64,000 nucleotides of DNA from NCBI GenBank assembly GCA_035395685.1, contig DAOPBR010000003.1, positions 1 to 64,000 on the forward strand. The letters run 5' to 3'. Below are positions 51,497-59,667 of the stretch, one piece after another. Below the pieces are notes generated by a model. It did no database searches, was not told the DNA's origin, and saw only the letters and a program-made list of their open reading frames with translations. The translations under genes were made by a program, and so were the position numbers. This DNA is from JAKJGA01 sp029554345 (GTDB taxonomy: Bacteria; Spirochaetota; UBA4802; JAFGJZ01). The stretch's first letter is position 1; each line of letters starts with the position of its first letter.

Positions 51497-52996
51497 ATGA
51501 TTAAATTTATTAATATTAATAAAGCTTTTACCGGTCAGGTTCTTTTTGAGGACATGAGTTTGAGCGTTAATCAAGGAGAAAAGCTCGGGCTTGTCGGAAG
51601 GAACGGACATGGAAAATCCACTTTATTTCAGATGATTCTCGGCAATGTTGAAGCCGACTCCGGAACGATTTCCATTCCAAAAGGATATAAAATCGGTCAT
51701 CTCGAACAGCATTTAAAATTCACTAAACTTACTGTATTGGAAGAATGTTCGCTTGGACTTCCTGCCGGAGAAGAGTATGAGACTTGGCAGGTTGAAAGAG
51801 TTTTATCGGGGCTTGGTTTTTCAGAAGAAGACATGCAGAGATCTCCGCATGATTTTTCGGGCGGATATCAAATCAGAATGAATCTTGCAAAGCTTCTAGT
51901 TTCTAATCCTGATATGCTTCTTCTTGATGAGCCGACAAACTATCTCGACATTGTAGCGATCCGCTGGCTTGAAGAATTTCTCAATGAATGGCCGGGAGAG
52001 TTTATGCTCATTACGCATGACAGAAGTTTTATGGACAGTGTTGTAACACATACAGCGGCGATCCACCGCAGAAAGGCCCGAAAAGTCGAGGGAGATACCG
52101 AAAAATTATATGCTCAGATTAATCAGGAAGAAGAGATATATGAAAAAACGCGTTTGAATGAAGAGAAAAAACGCCGTCAGGAAGAAGTTTTTATCGCGCG
52201 CTTTAAGGCAAAGGCTAGTTTCGCAAGCAGGACTCAGTCAAGAGTAAAGAAGCTTGAAAAGCAGGGCGAAATGAAAGCACTCGAGTCGATTGAAGATTTG
52301 GAGCTGTATTTCAACAGCGCGAAATTTGAAGCAAGCCAGATGATGACAATAGAGAATCTCTCTTTTTCTTACGGAGAGAACGAACCGCGTCTAATCGAAG
52401 ATCTTTCTTTTTCAATCGGAAAACGCGACAGAGTATGCATCATCGGTAAAAACGGAAAAGGAAAATCAACGCTTCTTAAACTTCTGGCGGGTGAGCTTCG
52501 ACCGGTTGATGGAAATGTTTCGAGACATCCATCGCTTCAGCAGGGATACTTCGGGCAGACGAACAAAATCGCGCTTAATGACAACAAAACCGTTACTGAA
52601 GAAATTAAAAGCGCCGACCGGCTTTGTACTGATGCGAAAGCCCGTGTAATTGCAGGCGGACTCATGTTTTCCGGTGATAATGCGCTCAAGAAAATCAAGG
52701 TGTTGTCAGGCGGAGAAAAAAGCCGTGTGCTTCTCGGTAAAATTCTGGTAATGCCTGCTCATATTCTTTTTCTTGATGAGCCGACAAATCATCTTGATAT
52801 GCAGTCGTGCGATTCACTTATTGAAGCGATTGATAATTTTGACGGATCTGTAGTAATGGTAACTCATAATGAAATGCATATCAGAAGTGTTGCAACGAAA
52901 CTTATTGTTTTTGATAACGGCTCAGTAACGGTATATTCCGGAACGTACGATGAGTTTCTTTCCGATGTCGGCTGGTCAGACGAAGATTATCGGTAA
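51497..52996 (+). CDS. ABC-F family ATPase
   Basis: The 499-residue soluble protein has two ABC domains and no membrane part. Walker A sequences are GRNGHGKST (near 35) and GKNGKGKST (near 318). Signatures are FSGGYQIRMNLAKLL and LSGGEKSRVLLGKIL, and Walker B motifs are LLLDEPTNYLD and LFLDEPTNHLD. A charged helical linker (about 200-260) corresponds to the P-site tRNA interaction motif region. ABC-F proteins bind the ribosomal E site and relieve stalls; some give antibiotic resistance. The subgroup cannot be fixed here. AGAGGA precedes the ATG. Confidence 0.93.
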   Translation: MIKFININKAFTGQVLFEDMSLSVNQGEKLGLVGRNGHGKSTLFQMILGNVEADSGTISIPKGYKIGHLEQHLKFTKLTVLEECSLGLPAGEEYETWQVERVLSGLGFSEEDMQRSPHDFSGGYQIRMNLAKLLVSNPDMLLLDEPTNYLDIVAIRWLEEFLNEWPGEFMLITHDRSFMDSVVTHTAAIHRRKARKVEGDTEKLYAQINQEEEIYEKTRLNEEKKRRQEEVFIARFKAKASFASRTQSRVKKLEKQGEMKALESIEDLELYFNSAKFEASQMMTIENLSFSYGENEPRLIEDLSFSIGKRDRVCIIGKNGKGKSTLLKLLAGELRPVDGNVSRHPSLQQGYFGQTNKIALNDNKTVTEEIKSADRLCTDAKARVIAGGLMFSGDNALKKIKVLSGGEKSRVLLGKILVMPAHILFLDEPTNHLDMQSCDSLIEAIDNFDGSVVMVTHNEMHIRSVATKLIVFDNGSVTVYSGTYDEFLSDVGWSDEDYR

Positions 52997-53003
52997 AAAA
53001 AGA

Positions 53004-53036
53004 TTGACAATATATGCACGATAGCGCATATGTGCA
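53004..53036 (+). promoter_or_regulatory. Promoter and operator of the second arsR gene
   Basis: TTGACA (53004-53009), a 17-bp spacer and CATATG (53027-53032) are followed 7 nt later by the ATG at 53040. The 23-bp element 53014-53036, with inverted TGCAC-N12-GTGCA, lies between and over the boxes. It recurs with 18 of 23 identical bases at 53409-53431. Confidence 0.7.
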
Positions 53037-53039
53037 TGT

Positions 53040-53384
53040 ATGAAGCAATGTTATGAAAAGTTCAAGGCTCTCGGAGAAGAAACCCGTTTCCGTATAGTGG
53101 CTGTGCTGGCAAAGAGCGGAAGAGAGCTTTGCGCATGTGATATTATTAATTCGCTTGGGAAAGCTCAGTATACAATTTCCAAAGCCATGTCCGTTCTTGT
53201 CGGTTCGGGTGTTGTTATCGAACGGCGTGAGGGTAAAATGATGATGTATTCGATTAATAGCAAAGATATGCAGGTTAAGGCTTTGCTTCAGGCAGTTAAA
53301 ATTGTATCAGATTCTCAATGCGGAGTAAAGGAAGATTATGATAGATTAGCAGGCTGTCTATCATCCGGGGTGAAAGTTAAATGA
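53040..53384 (+). CDS. ArsR/SmtB-family metalloregulator, second copy
   Basis: The 114-residue winged-helix protein has FKALGEETRFRIVAVLAKSG at the N-terminus and a helix-3 cysteine pair in RELCACDIINS, the ArsR-type As(III)/Sb(III) site. The recognition region is AQYTISKAMSVLVGSG. Two further Cys lie near the C-terminus (SQCGVKE, AGCLSSG). No Shine-Dalgarno sequence precedes the ATG, and the promoter places transcription at the start codon, so it is predicted leaderless. It probably represses itself and the neighbouring reductase-like gene through the shared 23-bp element. Confidence 0.88.
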   Translation: MKQCYEKFKALGEETRFRIVAVLAKSGRELCACDIINSLGKAQYTISKAMSVLVGSGVVIERREGKMMMYSINSKDMQVKALLQAVKIVSDSQCGVKEDYDRLAGCLSSGVKVK

Positions 53385-53408
53385 AAGGAATATTTTTTTA
53401 ATTAAAAC

Positions 53409-53431
53409 ATGCACATGTGCGCATAAGTGCA
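53409..53431. promoter_or_regulatory. Second copy of the ArsR operator-like element
   Basis: This 23-bp sequence matches 53014-53036 at 18 positions and preserves the inverted TGCAC-N12-GTGCA. It also contains the palindrome GCACATGTGC. It is 32 bp upstream of the pyrroline-5-carboxylate-reductase-like gene, so both units are probably controlled by the same repressor. Confidence 0.65.
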
Positions 53432-53462
53432 AATATAAAATGCAACAATAAAGGAGGTTGCC

Positions 53463-54236
53463 ATGAAAAAAGCAGCGATAATCGGAGCAGGAAGAATAAG
53501 CAGAATTATTCTTGAAGGTCTCAAAAGAAAGAATGAAATGTTTGAAGCGGTTAATGTATTCGATATTAATCAGCAAGCGGCGCAAAGTATTAAGGAAATA
53601 GTTCCTTCTGCAGAAGTATTTAAGTCTGCGAAGGAAGCTGTAAGCGGGGCAGATATTGTTTTTTTGGCGGTTCACCCGCCTGTTTTTGCTGAAACCGCAA
53701 ATGAATTATCGGGTGTTCTGAAGTCAGATACAGTGTTATTGTCACTTGTTCCTAAAATACGGATTTCAAAAACTATTGAATCCTTCGGCGGATTACAAAA
53801 TGTGGCGAGAATGAATCCTAATGCTCCGTCAATAGTAAATGCCGGTTATAATCCGATATCTTTTTCTGAAGGATTTGACAGCGCTAAAAAGATAGAATTA
53901 ATCAAGAAGCTGTCAGTACTGGGAAATATGCCTGAAGTTAAAGATGACCTGATTGAGGCATATGCTGTAATAACGGCTATGGGTTATACTTACTTGGATT
54001 ATCAGTTAGCTGAACTTTTTGATCTTGCCAAAGAATTCGGGATTAGCGAGAATGAAGCCCGTGATGCAATTCAGAAGCTTGCCGAGGGAACTGCAAAGGG
54101 TGTAACGGCAGAGAATAGAGTTCAATATGATTTTCTGAATCTTGTTCCTGTTAGACCGCTTTCAGGTATTGAAGAAAATGTAAAGAATGAGTACCGTGAA
54201 AAACTTAGAGAAAGATTTAAGATGCTTACTAATTAA
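53463..54236 (+). CDS. Pyrroline-5-carboxylate reductase (ProC)-like NAD(P)-binding protein
   Basis: The 257-residue protein has an N-terminal Rossmann motif AAIIGAGRISRIILEGL and a ProC-like middle (DIVFLAVHPPVFAETANEL, VARMNPNAPSIVNAG). The C-terminal helical dimerisation region (AVITAMGYTYLDYQLAELFD, ENEARDAIQKLAEGTAKGV) has the ProC layout. True ProC proteins have a GxGxM/MA pattern and conserved Thr/Ser near the proline site that are not clearly kept, so it may act on another substrate. AAGGAGG precedes the ATG. Its place next to an ArsR-type regulator with a shared operator suggests metalloid-linked expression. Confidence 0.75.
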   Translation: MKKAAIIGAGRISRIILEGLKRKNEMFEAVNVFDINQQAAQSIKEIVPSAEVFKSAKEAVSGADIVFLAVHPPVFAETANELSGVLKSDTVLLSLVPKIRISKTIESFGGLQNVARMNPNAPSIVNAGYNPISFSEGFDSAKKIELIKKLSVLGNMPEVKDDLIEAYAVITAMGYTYLDYQLAELFDLAKEFGISENEARDAIQKLAEGTAKGVTAENRVQYDFLNLVPVRPLSGIEENVKNEYREKLRERFKMLTN

Positions 54237-54262
54237 TGATATGATCGATATCATTAATTAGT
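54228..54262. repeat. 15-bp perfect inverted repeat across a stop codon
   Basis: ACTAATTAATGATAT (54228-54242) and ATATCATTAATTAGT (54248-54262) flank GATCG. The left arm contains the stop codon of the ProC-like gene. It is followed by a separate terminator and has no T tract of its own. Confidence 0.8.
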
Positions 54263-54270
54263 GATGCGGT

Positions 54271-54304
54271 AATAAAAACTCTCCTAAAAAGGGGAGTTTT
54301 TATT
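54271..54304 (+). terminator. Intrinsic terminator
   Basis: AATAAAAACTCTCC pairs with GGGGAGTTTTTATT (one mismatch or G:U pair) around TAAAAA, with a T-rich 3' arm. It ends the ProC-like gene. Confidence 0.88.
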
Positions 54305-54363
54305 ATAAGAGAATAAGCTTTAAACTCCGATAATGAAGAGACTGTTTTTTTCGGAAGGATTTT

Positions 54364-55122
54364 ATGATTAGAAAATATTTCTTGGTTTTTCTTGCTCTCT
54401 TTTCGTTTCCTATATTTGCTGAAGATGAAGAAATATCAGCCGGAATTTATACGATAAATTCACCGACTGCATTTACATTGCCGAGAGCTGGATTTGACGT
54501 GTCGATGCTGGCTTATGACCGCGGAGGAATGGAGTTTAAGACAATAGTCGGTGTTCATGACGCTATTTTTATAGGTGTTTCACTTGATGTTGATCATGCA
54601 GTCGGAAAGGAAAAAGCTGACGCAAATACTCCGGGAGTAGTGGCTAAACTGAAACTCACCGACGGATGGGATTCCTTTCCTATATCGATTGCGCTCGGTT
54701 ATGATTCATTTTATATCGGTGCATACGGTAAAGTTGAAAGCAGCGGAAGACGCAATGAATATGCATCATCGAAATACAATAGAAAGATTTGCGGTCCGTA
54801 TTTTGCAATTACCAAACCGCTGTTTGCATTCGGTTCAGAGCAGTATCTGACTTTCGGCATGCGTCTTCCGGTTCAGCCTGATTACGTACCGAAAGATGCT
54901 ACATATTTTGCATCGCTTGATATTCCGCTTGGAACTATGTTTGCTTTTAAGGCAGAAGGCGAAAAGGTGTACTATAATTTTAAAAGGAAAGAAGAATGGC
55001 TTGGAAATCTGGGGTTAAAGATGAATTTTACTCCGAATGCAGGAGTCATGCTTGCAGTAATTTTTCAGGACGATGAAACTCCGTGCCGGATTCTGAAGGT
55101 CGAATATGCTTCATCATTTTAA
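54364..55122 (+). CDS. Exported protein, probable small beta-barrel
   Basis: The 252-residue protein has a signal peptide (FLVFLALFSFPIFAEDEE). The mature sequence begins with ISAGIYTINSPTAFTLPRAG, a pattern seen in spirochaete and other outer-membrane proteins. It continues with alternating strands (AIFIGVSLDVDHAVG, FPISIALGYDSFYIGAYGKV), ending in ILKVEYASSF with a terminal aromatic residue. No specific family is recognised. GGAAGGA precedes the ATG. It overlaps the next gene by 17 bp, suggesting co-expression with the DUF192 protein. Confidence 0.7.
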   Translation: MIRKYFLVFLALFSFPIFAEDEEISAGIYTINSPTAFTLPRAGFDVSMLAYDRGGMEFKTIVGVHDAIFIGVSLDVDHAVGKEKADANTPGVVAKLKLTDGWDSFPISIALGYDSFYIGAYGKVESSGRRNEYASSKYNRKICGPYFAITKPLFAFGSEQYLTFGMRLPVQPDYVPKDATYFASLDIPLGTMFAFKAEGEKVYYNFKRKEEWLGNLGLKMNFTPNAGVMLAVIFQDDETPCRILKVEYASSF

Positions 55123-55558
55123 TAAAACATTTTTGTGTCTGATAATTCTATCATGCGGAACTTTGTTCTCTATGGAGAAACGTATTATATCCGTCAGAAA
55201 TTCATCTGGTGCAGTAATTAAAATTCAGGTTGAAATTGCACAGAACAATGCCGAGCGGACCAGAGGTTTGATGGGCAGATCGGGTTTAGATTCAGGTTCA
55301 GGAATGCTTTTCATTTTTCCGCGTGAACAGTATCTGAATTTCTGGATGAAGAATGTTTCTTTTCCTTTGAGTATTGCATATATTGATTCAAAAGGAAAAA
55401 TTCTTCAGATAACTGACATGAAGGAAAATAATGATGTTCTGACATATCCTTCCAGAAATCCTGCCAGATACGCGCTTGAAGTAAATAAAGGTTTTTTTGA
55501 AAAGAATCAGATCGTCGAAGGTTGTTTTGTCGACATCAGATCATACGGAAATAAATGA
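55106..55558 (+). CDS. DUF192 family exported protein
   Basis: The 150-residue protein has a signal peptide with a possible lipobox (LIILSCGT), followed by a DUF192 domain: RTRGLMGRSGLDSGSGMLFI, FWMKNVSFPLSIAYIDSKGK and ARYALEVNKGFFEKNQI. The family is widespread and of unknown function. It starts inside the preceding gene (17-bp overlap) and overlaps hflX by 4 bp, so the three genes form a coupled unit. Confidence 0.93.
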   Translation: MLHHFNKTFLCLIILSCGTLFSMEKRIISVRNSSGAVIKIQVEIAQNNAERTRGLMGRSGLDSGSGMLFIFPREQYLNFWMKNVSFPLSIAYIDSKGKILQITDMKENNDVLTYPSRNPARYALEVNKGFFEKNQIVEGCFVDIRSYGNK

Positions 55559-56622
55559 AAAAAGAAAAGATCATTCTTGTCGGATTGATAGGAACTTCCA
55601 ACGAAAAAACTGCTGCGGAGTATTCGATTTCAGAATTGTCCGAACTTGTAAAAACAACCGGGGGAGATGTTGTTTCCTCCTTCATTATTAAAAAAATGAG
55701 TATTGATCCGGCGCATATCATCGGAAGCGGGTGGCTTGAGACGATTAAAAAAGAGGCTGAGGATAAATCCGCTGACGCCGTTGTATTTGATATTAATAAC
55801 ATAAAAGCCGTTCAGTATAACAATATAGAGAAATATTTAGACATAAAGGTATTATCGCGCTGTGATGTAATTCTTGATATTTTTGCCTTACGCGCTTCGA
55901 GTGCGGAGGCCAAGATTCAGGTCGAACTAGCACAGTTGAATAACATGCTCCCGAGAATCCGCGGAAAAGGAATGGTTCTTTCAAGACTCGGGGGAGGAAT
56001 AGGAACCCGCGGACCCGGCGAAACAAAACTTGAAACTGATAGACGCCACATTCAGCGCAAAATTCATAAACTGAATGAGAGCCTTAAAGCTATTGAGAAA
56101 ACACGCTCATTGAAAAGAAAATCGCGTGAAAATGCCGTTAAAGTTGCTGTTGCCGGTTATACTAATGCAGGCAAATCATCACTTGTTTCATTGCTTTCAA
56201 AGAAAAATCTTTTCATTGAAAACAGACTTTTCGCTACGCTGGATTCATTTACCAGGGAAGTGTATATTTCTGATGACCGTAAAGTTCTGCTTACTGATAC
56301 GGTCGGATTCATCCGCAATCTTCCGGCAACTCTTGTTAAAGCTTTCCGTTCGACATTTGAGGAAATATTATTTTCCGACATGGTAATTCATTTGATTGAT
56401 TCATCAAATCCTAATTATTCGGAATGCATCAAGACTGTTGATGATGAACTTGCAGAAATCGGTTATACCGGAAAAGTGATAAAAGTATTCAATAAAACTG
56501 ATTTAGCGGATAGTGAACTTCTTCATAAAATCAGCCTGGAATTTCCAGATGCCGTTTTTTGTTCAGTTAAAGAAAAAACAGGAATAGACGCTGTTAAAAC
56601 TATGATTTCGGCTTTGTTTTAA
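55555..56622 (+). CDS. hflX: Ribosome-splitting GTPase HflX
   Basis: HflX binds 50S subunits and splits stalled ribosomes, especially in heat stress. The 355-residue protein has the N-terminal glycine-rich HflX domain (GGDVVSSFIIKKMSIDPAHI, PRIRGKGMVLSRLGGGIGTR and RGPGETKLETDRRHIQ). The G domain carries AGYTNAGKSSL (G1), LTDTVGFIRNLP (G3) and FNKTDL (G4). The ATGA overlap with DUF192 provides coupling. Confidence 0.95.
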   Translation: MKKEKIILVGLIGTSNEKTAAEYSISELSELVKTTGGDVVSSFIIKKMSIDPAHIIGSGWLETIKKEAEDKSADAVVFDINNIKAVQYNNIEKYLDIKVLSRCDVILDIFALRASSAEAKIQVELAQLNNMLPRIRGKGMVLSRLGGGIGTRGPGETKLETDRRHIQRKIHKLNESLKAIEKTRSLKRKSRENAVKVAVAGYTNAGKSSLVSLLSKKNLFIENRLFATLDSFTREVYISDDRKVLLTDTVGFIRNLPATLVKAFRSTFEEILFSDMVIHLIDSSNPNYSECIKTVDDELAEIGYTGKVIKVFNKTDLADSELLHKISLEFPDAVFCSVKEKTGIDAVKTMISALF

Positions 56623-56692
56623 TTATTAATAAGGTACAACATTATTTTTCTTATAAGCATGGTTTAATAAAGAAATTTGTAACAAAAAAGAC

Positions 56693-56720
56693 TTGAATTA
56701 TACTTACTAATGCGGATAAT
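56693..56720 (+). promoter_or_regulatory. Putative promoter of the outer-membrane protein gene
   Basis: TTGAAT (56693-56698), a 16-bp spacer and GATAAT (56715-56720) lie 37 bp upstream of the ATG. Confidence 0.55.
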
Positions 56721-56756
56721 TCCGTATCCCAAAAGGATAATATTATGGAGGAAAGA

Positions 56757-57395
56757 ATGAGAAAAGTTTTTTTTGCGGCAGTTGCCGTACTATTGGTTTC
56801 AGGAAGCAGTGCTCTTTATTCACAGGGCCTTGAGGCAGGTTCGGTTAAATTCGGTCTCTATGGAGGAGGCGGGGTGAATTATGCAGCAGGTGAAGCTACA
56901 GGAAATGCTGAATCTGCTGCTGCGGGTTCATATTTTTTCGGTGTTAACGGTTTTTATAATATTTCTGATACAGGTTCGCTTTTTGCCGGTTTGGAATATT
57001 CTTACCGCCCTTACAAATTGGATTATGACAACGTTTTTGGAGAATATACTACGACATTAAAAGCAAAATTTATGGATGTTAATTTAGGATACCGTTTTAC
57101 AAACTTTCAGGGTTTTTATTTTGATGCAGGTCTCTTTATCGGGACTCCTATGGGTAAATGGAAAACTAAAACCAGCGGTGATATTTCCGGGTCAGGTGAA
57201 GCTGAAAACAGTGACACTAAAACCGAAGTAGGACTTATGGTAGGTGCAGGATACCTTGTTCCTATAGCGGAGACAGCTGATTTAAATATTGGTGTTCTTC
57301 TTAAGAGATCATTTAAAAATGGATATGATGATAGTTATACTAAACTTAAATCCCAGCTTTTTGCAGTAAAAGCCGGTGTAGAGATGAAATTCTAA
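56757..57395 (+). CDS. Outer-membrane beta-barrel protein (OmpA/OmpW-type barrel)
   Basis: From ATG 56757, which has GGAGGA at the right distance, the protein has 212 residues. It has a signal peptide (KVFFAAVAVLLVSGSSALYS) and a barrel of about eight strands (FGLYGGGGVNYAAGEA, AGLEYSYRPYKLDYD, FMDVNLGYRFTNFQGFYFDA), ending FAVKAGVEMKF with the C-terminal Phe recognised by BamA. It resembles the outer-membrane protein beta-barrel (PF13505-type) group. An in-frame ATG at 56745 lies within the ribosome-binding region and is less likely. Confidence 0.8.
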   Translation: MRKVFFAAVAVLLVSGSSALYSQGLEAGSVKFGLYGGGGVNYAAGEATGNAESAAAGSYFFGVNGFYNISDTGSLFAGLEYSYRPYKLDYDNVFGEYTTTLKAKFMDVNLGYRFTNFQGFYFDAGLFIGTPMGKWKTKTSGDISGSGEAENSDTKTEVGLMVGAGYLVPIAETADLNIGVLLKRSFKNGYDDSYTKLKSQLFAVKAGVEMKF

Positions 57396-57397
57396 TG

Positions 57398-57428
57398 AAA
57401 TACGGCGGAGTTTTACTCCGCCGGTATT
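57398..57428 (+). terminator. Hairpin after the barrel-protein gene
   Basis: AATACGGCGGAGT and ACTCCGCCGGTATT form a GC-rich stem with one bulged base around a short T loop just after the stop codon. The T tract downstream is weak. Confidence 0.72.
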
Positions 57429-57484
57429 AAACCTCTTTCAAGCTCATTTTTGTGCCATTATTACCCCTTAAAGCCGAATTTTCC

Positions 57485-57512
57485 TTGACAAGCTCAAATA
57501 TATGATTATTTT
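57485..57512 (+). promoter_or_regulatory. coaD promoter
   Basis: TTGACA (57485-57490), 16 bp and TATTTT (57507-57512) precede the coaD start by 26 bp. Confidence 0.65.
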
Positions 57513-57538
57513 AAAACAGTCTGACTGGTAGAGGACTG

Positions 57539-58021
57539 ATGATAATAGGAATATATCCCGGTACGTTTGATCCATTGACGAATGGCCATATGGATATAAT
57601 AAGAAGAGGACTCAGGTTGTGTGACCGTTTAATTATTGCGGTTGCGGTAAACCTTTTAAAAAAGCCGCTTTTCTCTGTTGAGGAGAGGCTTGAAATGATT
57701 TCTGATTCGTGCAAAGATTTGGGTAATATCGAAGCAGTTTCTTTTAACGGGCTTCTTGTAGATTATTGCAAAGAAAATGGAGTGAATTTTATCATACGCG
57801 GAGTCAGAGATTCCGCCGATTTCGGCTATGAGCGCTCTATGGCGCTGATGAACCGGAGACTTCCAGGTGCTCTTGAAACCGTATTTATGGTTTCGGACGG
57901 GGAAAGTCATTTTTTATCTTCAAGCATGATTAGAGAAATCGCTTTTCTTGGCGGTGATGTATCCGCTTTCCTTCCTTCAAATGTCCTTCCTTTCCTTAAT
58001 CGGAAGACCTCTCAGGCTTAA
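57539..58021 (+). CDS. coaD: Phosphopantetheine adenylyltransferase
   Basis: CoaD transfers AMP to 4'-phosphopantetheine, the penultimate step of CoA synthesis. The 160-residue protein has the nucleotidyltransferase motif PGTFDPLTNGHMDII at residues 7-21, the substrate segment FIIRGVRDSADFGYE near 85 and the second motif FLSSSMIREIAFLGG near 122. All are diagnostic of CoaD. AGAGGA precedes the ATG. A separate promoter lies upstream. Confidence 0.96.
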   Translation: MIIGIYPGTFDPLTNGHMDIIRRGLRLCDRLIIAVAVNLLKKPLFSVEERLEMISDSCKDLGNIEAVSFNGLLVDYCKENGVNFIIRGVRDSADFGYERSMALMNRRLPGALETVFMVSDGESHFLSSSMIREIAFLGGDVSAFLPSNVLPFLNRKTSQA

Positions 58022-58074
58022 CAGCTTATATTAGCTGTTAGTTAACAAAGAAATTAATCGGTTGAGGGGGAACT

Positions 58075-59604
58075 ATGAATATCGGAATTATCCTCCTGGT
58101 TTCTGTTGCTACTGGTGTTGTAGGGTATATGGCAAGGTCGTATCTCGGCAAAATCAGGTTAAGATCTTCGGAGGCTCAGGCTCAAAGAATTATTCAGGAT
58201 GCTAAAAGAGAGGCTGAGGCAAAACGTAAAGAATTGCTTCTCGAAGCCAAGGATCAGCTTCTTCAGGAAAAGAATCTTCTTGAAAAAGAAATGCGTGAGA
58301 GACGTCAGGAAATCGCAAACATAGAAAAACGATACATGCAGAAGGAAGAGAATCTTGACGCTAAAGTTAATCAGGTTGAGAAACGTGAAAAAGAAATTGA
58401 AACCAGAGAGTCGGATGTATCTGAAAAAGAAGCCGAACTCACAAAGGAATTCGAACGTTATTTGAAAGAGCTTGAGCGCATCTCGGGTCTGACACAGGAT
58501 CAGGCAAAAGCTCAGCTTATGAAATCGCTTGAAGATAATGCCAGATTTGAAGCTTTAAAGATTGTAAACAAGATAGAAGAAGAAGCGAGAAGATCGGCAG
58601 ATAAAAAAGCCAAAGATATCGTAATTCAGTCCATTCAGCGCAATGTGACAGAATTTACTTCAGAAAATACCGTTACAGCAGTGACATTGCCTTCTGATGA
58701 CATGAAGGGAAGAATCATCGGACGTGAAGGACGTAATATCCGTACACTCGAGTCTCTCACCGGAGTGGATATGATCATCGATGACACTCCTGAGGTGGTT
58801 GTCATTTCGGGTTATGATCCAGTCAGAAGAGAAATCGCGCGGCTTGCACTTGAAAGACTTATTCAGAACGGGCGCATTCATCCTGCCCGTATCGAAGAGG
58901 TTGTTGAAAAAGTCAAACTTGAACTTGAAGAAAGCATGGTTGATGAAGGAGAAAAGTACGCGTTTGAACTCGGAATACCGGGTTTGAGCAGAGATGCTCT
59001 TCTTCACGTCGGAAAATTAAAGTATAGAACAAGTTATGGACAGAATGTTTTAAGTCACAGCATTGAAGTTGCGAATATCGCTGCAATCATGGCCGGTGAG
59101 CTTAAGCTTGATGTCCAGGTTGCTAAACGCGCCGGTCTTCTTCACGACATCGGAAAAGTAGCTGTTGTAGAAGGTGAAGGTTCGCATGCGCTTATCGGTG
59201 CCGACATGGCAAAGAAATACGGCGAAAGCGAGAAGGTTGTCAATATAATTGCTTCTCACCATAATGATAAGGAACCGGAGTCTTTTGAAGCTCTTATCAT
59301 TCAGGTCGCTGATGCGATTTCAGCATCACGTCCCGGAGCAAGAAGAGAATCTCTTGAAAATTATGTTAAACGTCTTGAAGATCTTGAAAACATTGCTACA
59401 AGCTTCAAAGGTGTTGAGAAATGTTTTGCTATTCAGGCCGGACGTGAGATTAGGGTTCTTGTCTCTAATGATCTTGTAAGTGACGAGCGTGCACAGATTC
59501 TAGCTCGCGAAGTTGCCGGAAGAATTGAAAATGAACTCAAATATCCCGGTATAGTCAGAGTTACAGTTATCAGAGAAACAAGAGCTGTTGAGTTCGCGAA
59601 GTAA
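58075..59604 (+). CDS. rny: Ribonuclease Y
   Basis: RNase Y is a membrane-anchored endoribonuclease that starts mRNA decay. The 509-residue protein has a membrane segment at residues 3-20 and a long coiled coil (about 25-150). A KH domain (about 200-265) contains MKGRIIGREGRNIRTLESLTG, and an HD domain (about 320-420) has GLLHDIGKVAVVEGEGSHA and the second metal motif SHHND. GAGGGGG precedes the ATG. Length and domain order are standard. Confidence 0.97.
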   Translation: MNIGIILLVSVATGVVGYMARSYLGKIRLRSSEAQAQRIIQDAKREAEAKRKELLLEAKDQLLQEKNLLEKEMRERRQEIANIEKRYMQKEENLDAKVNQVEKREKEIETRESDVSEKEAELTKEFERYLKELERISGLTQDQAKAQLMKSLEDNARFEALKIVNKIEEEARRSADKKAKDIVIQSIQRNVTEFTSENTVTAVTLPSDDMKGRIIGREGRNIRTLESLTGVDMIIDDTPEVVVISGYDPVRREIARLALERLIQNGRIHPARIEEVVEKVKLELEESMVDEGEKYAFELGIPGLSRDALLHVGKLKYRTSYGQNVLSHSIEVANIAAIMAGELKLDVQVAKRAGLLHDIGKVAVVEGEGSHALIGADMAKKYGESEKVVNIIASHHNDKEPESFEALIIQVADAISASRPGARRESLENYVKRLEDLENIATSFKGVEKCFAIQAGREIRVLVSNDLVSDERAQILAREVAGRIENELKYPGIVRVTVIRETRAVEFAK

Positions 59605-59608
59605 TTTC

Positions 59609-59646
59609 AAAGTTCACTCCGTCATTTGTCGGAGTGAACTTTTAAC
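59609..59646 (+). terminator. Intrinsic terminator after rny
   Basis: AAAGTTCACTCCG (59609-59621) and CGGAGTGAACTTT (59630-59642) form a perfect 13-bp stem; the T tract is short. Confidence 0.82.
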
Positions 59647-59667
59647 TATATCAATGGGAGAATTCCA

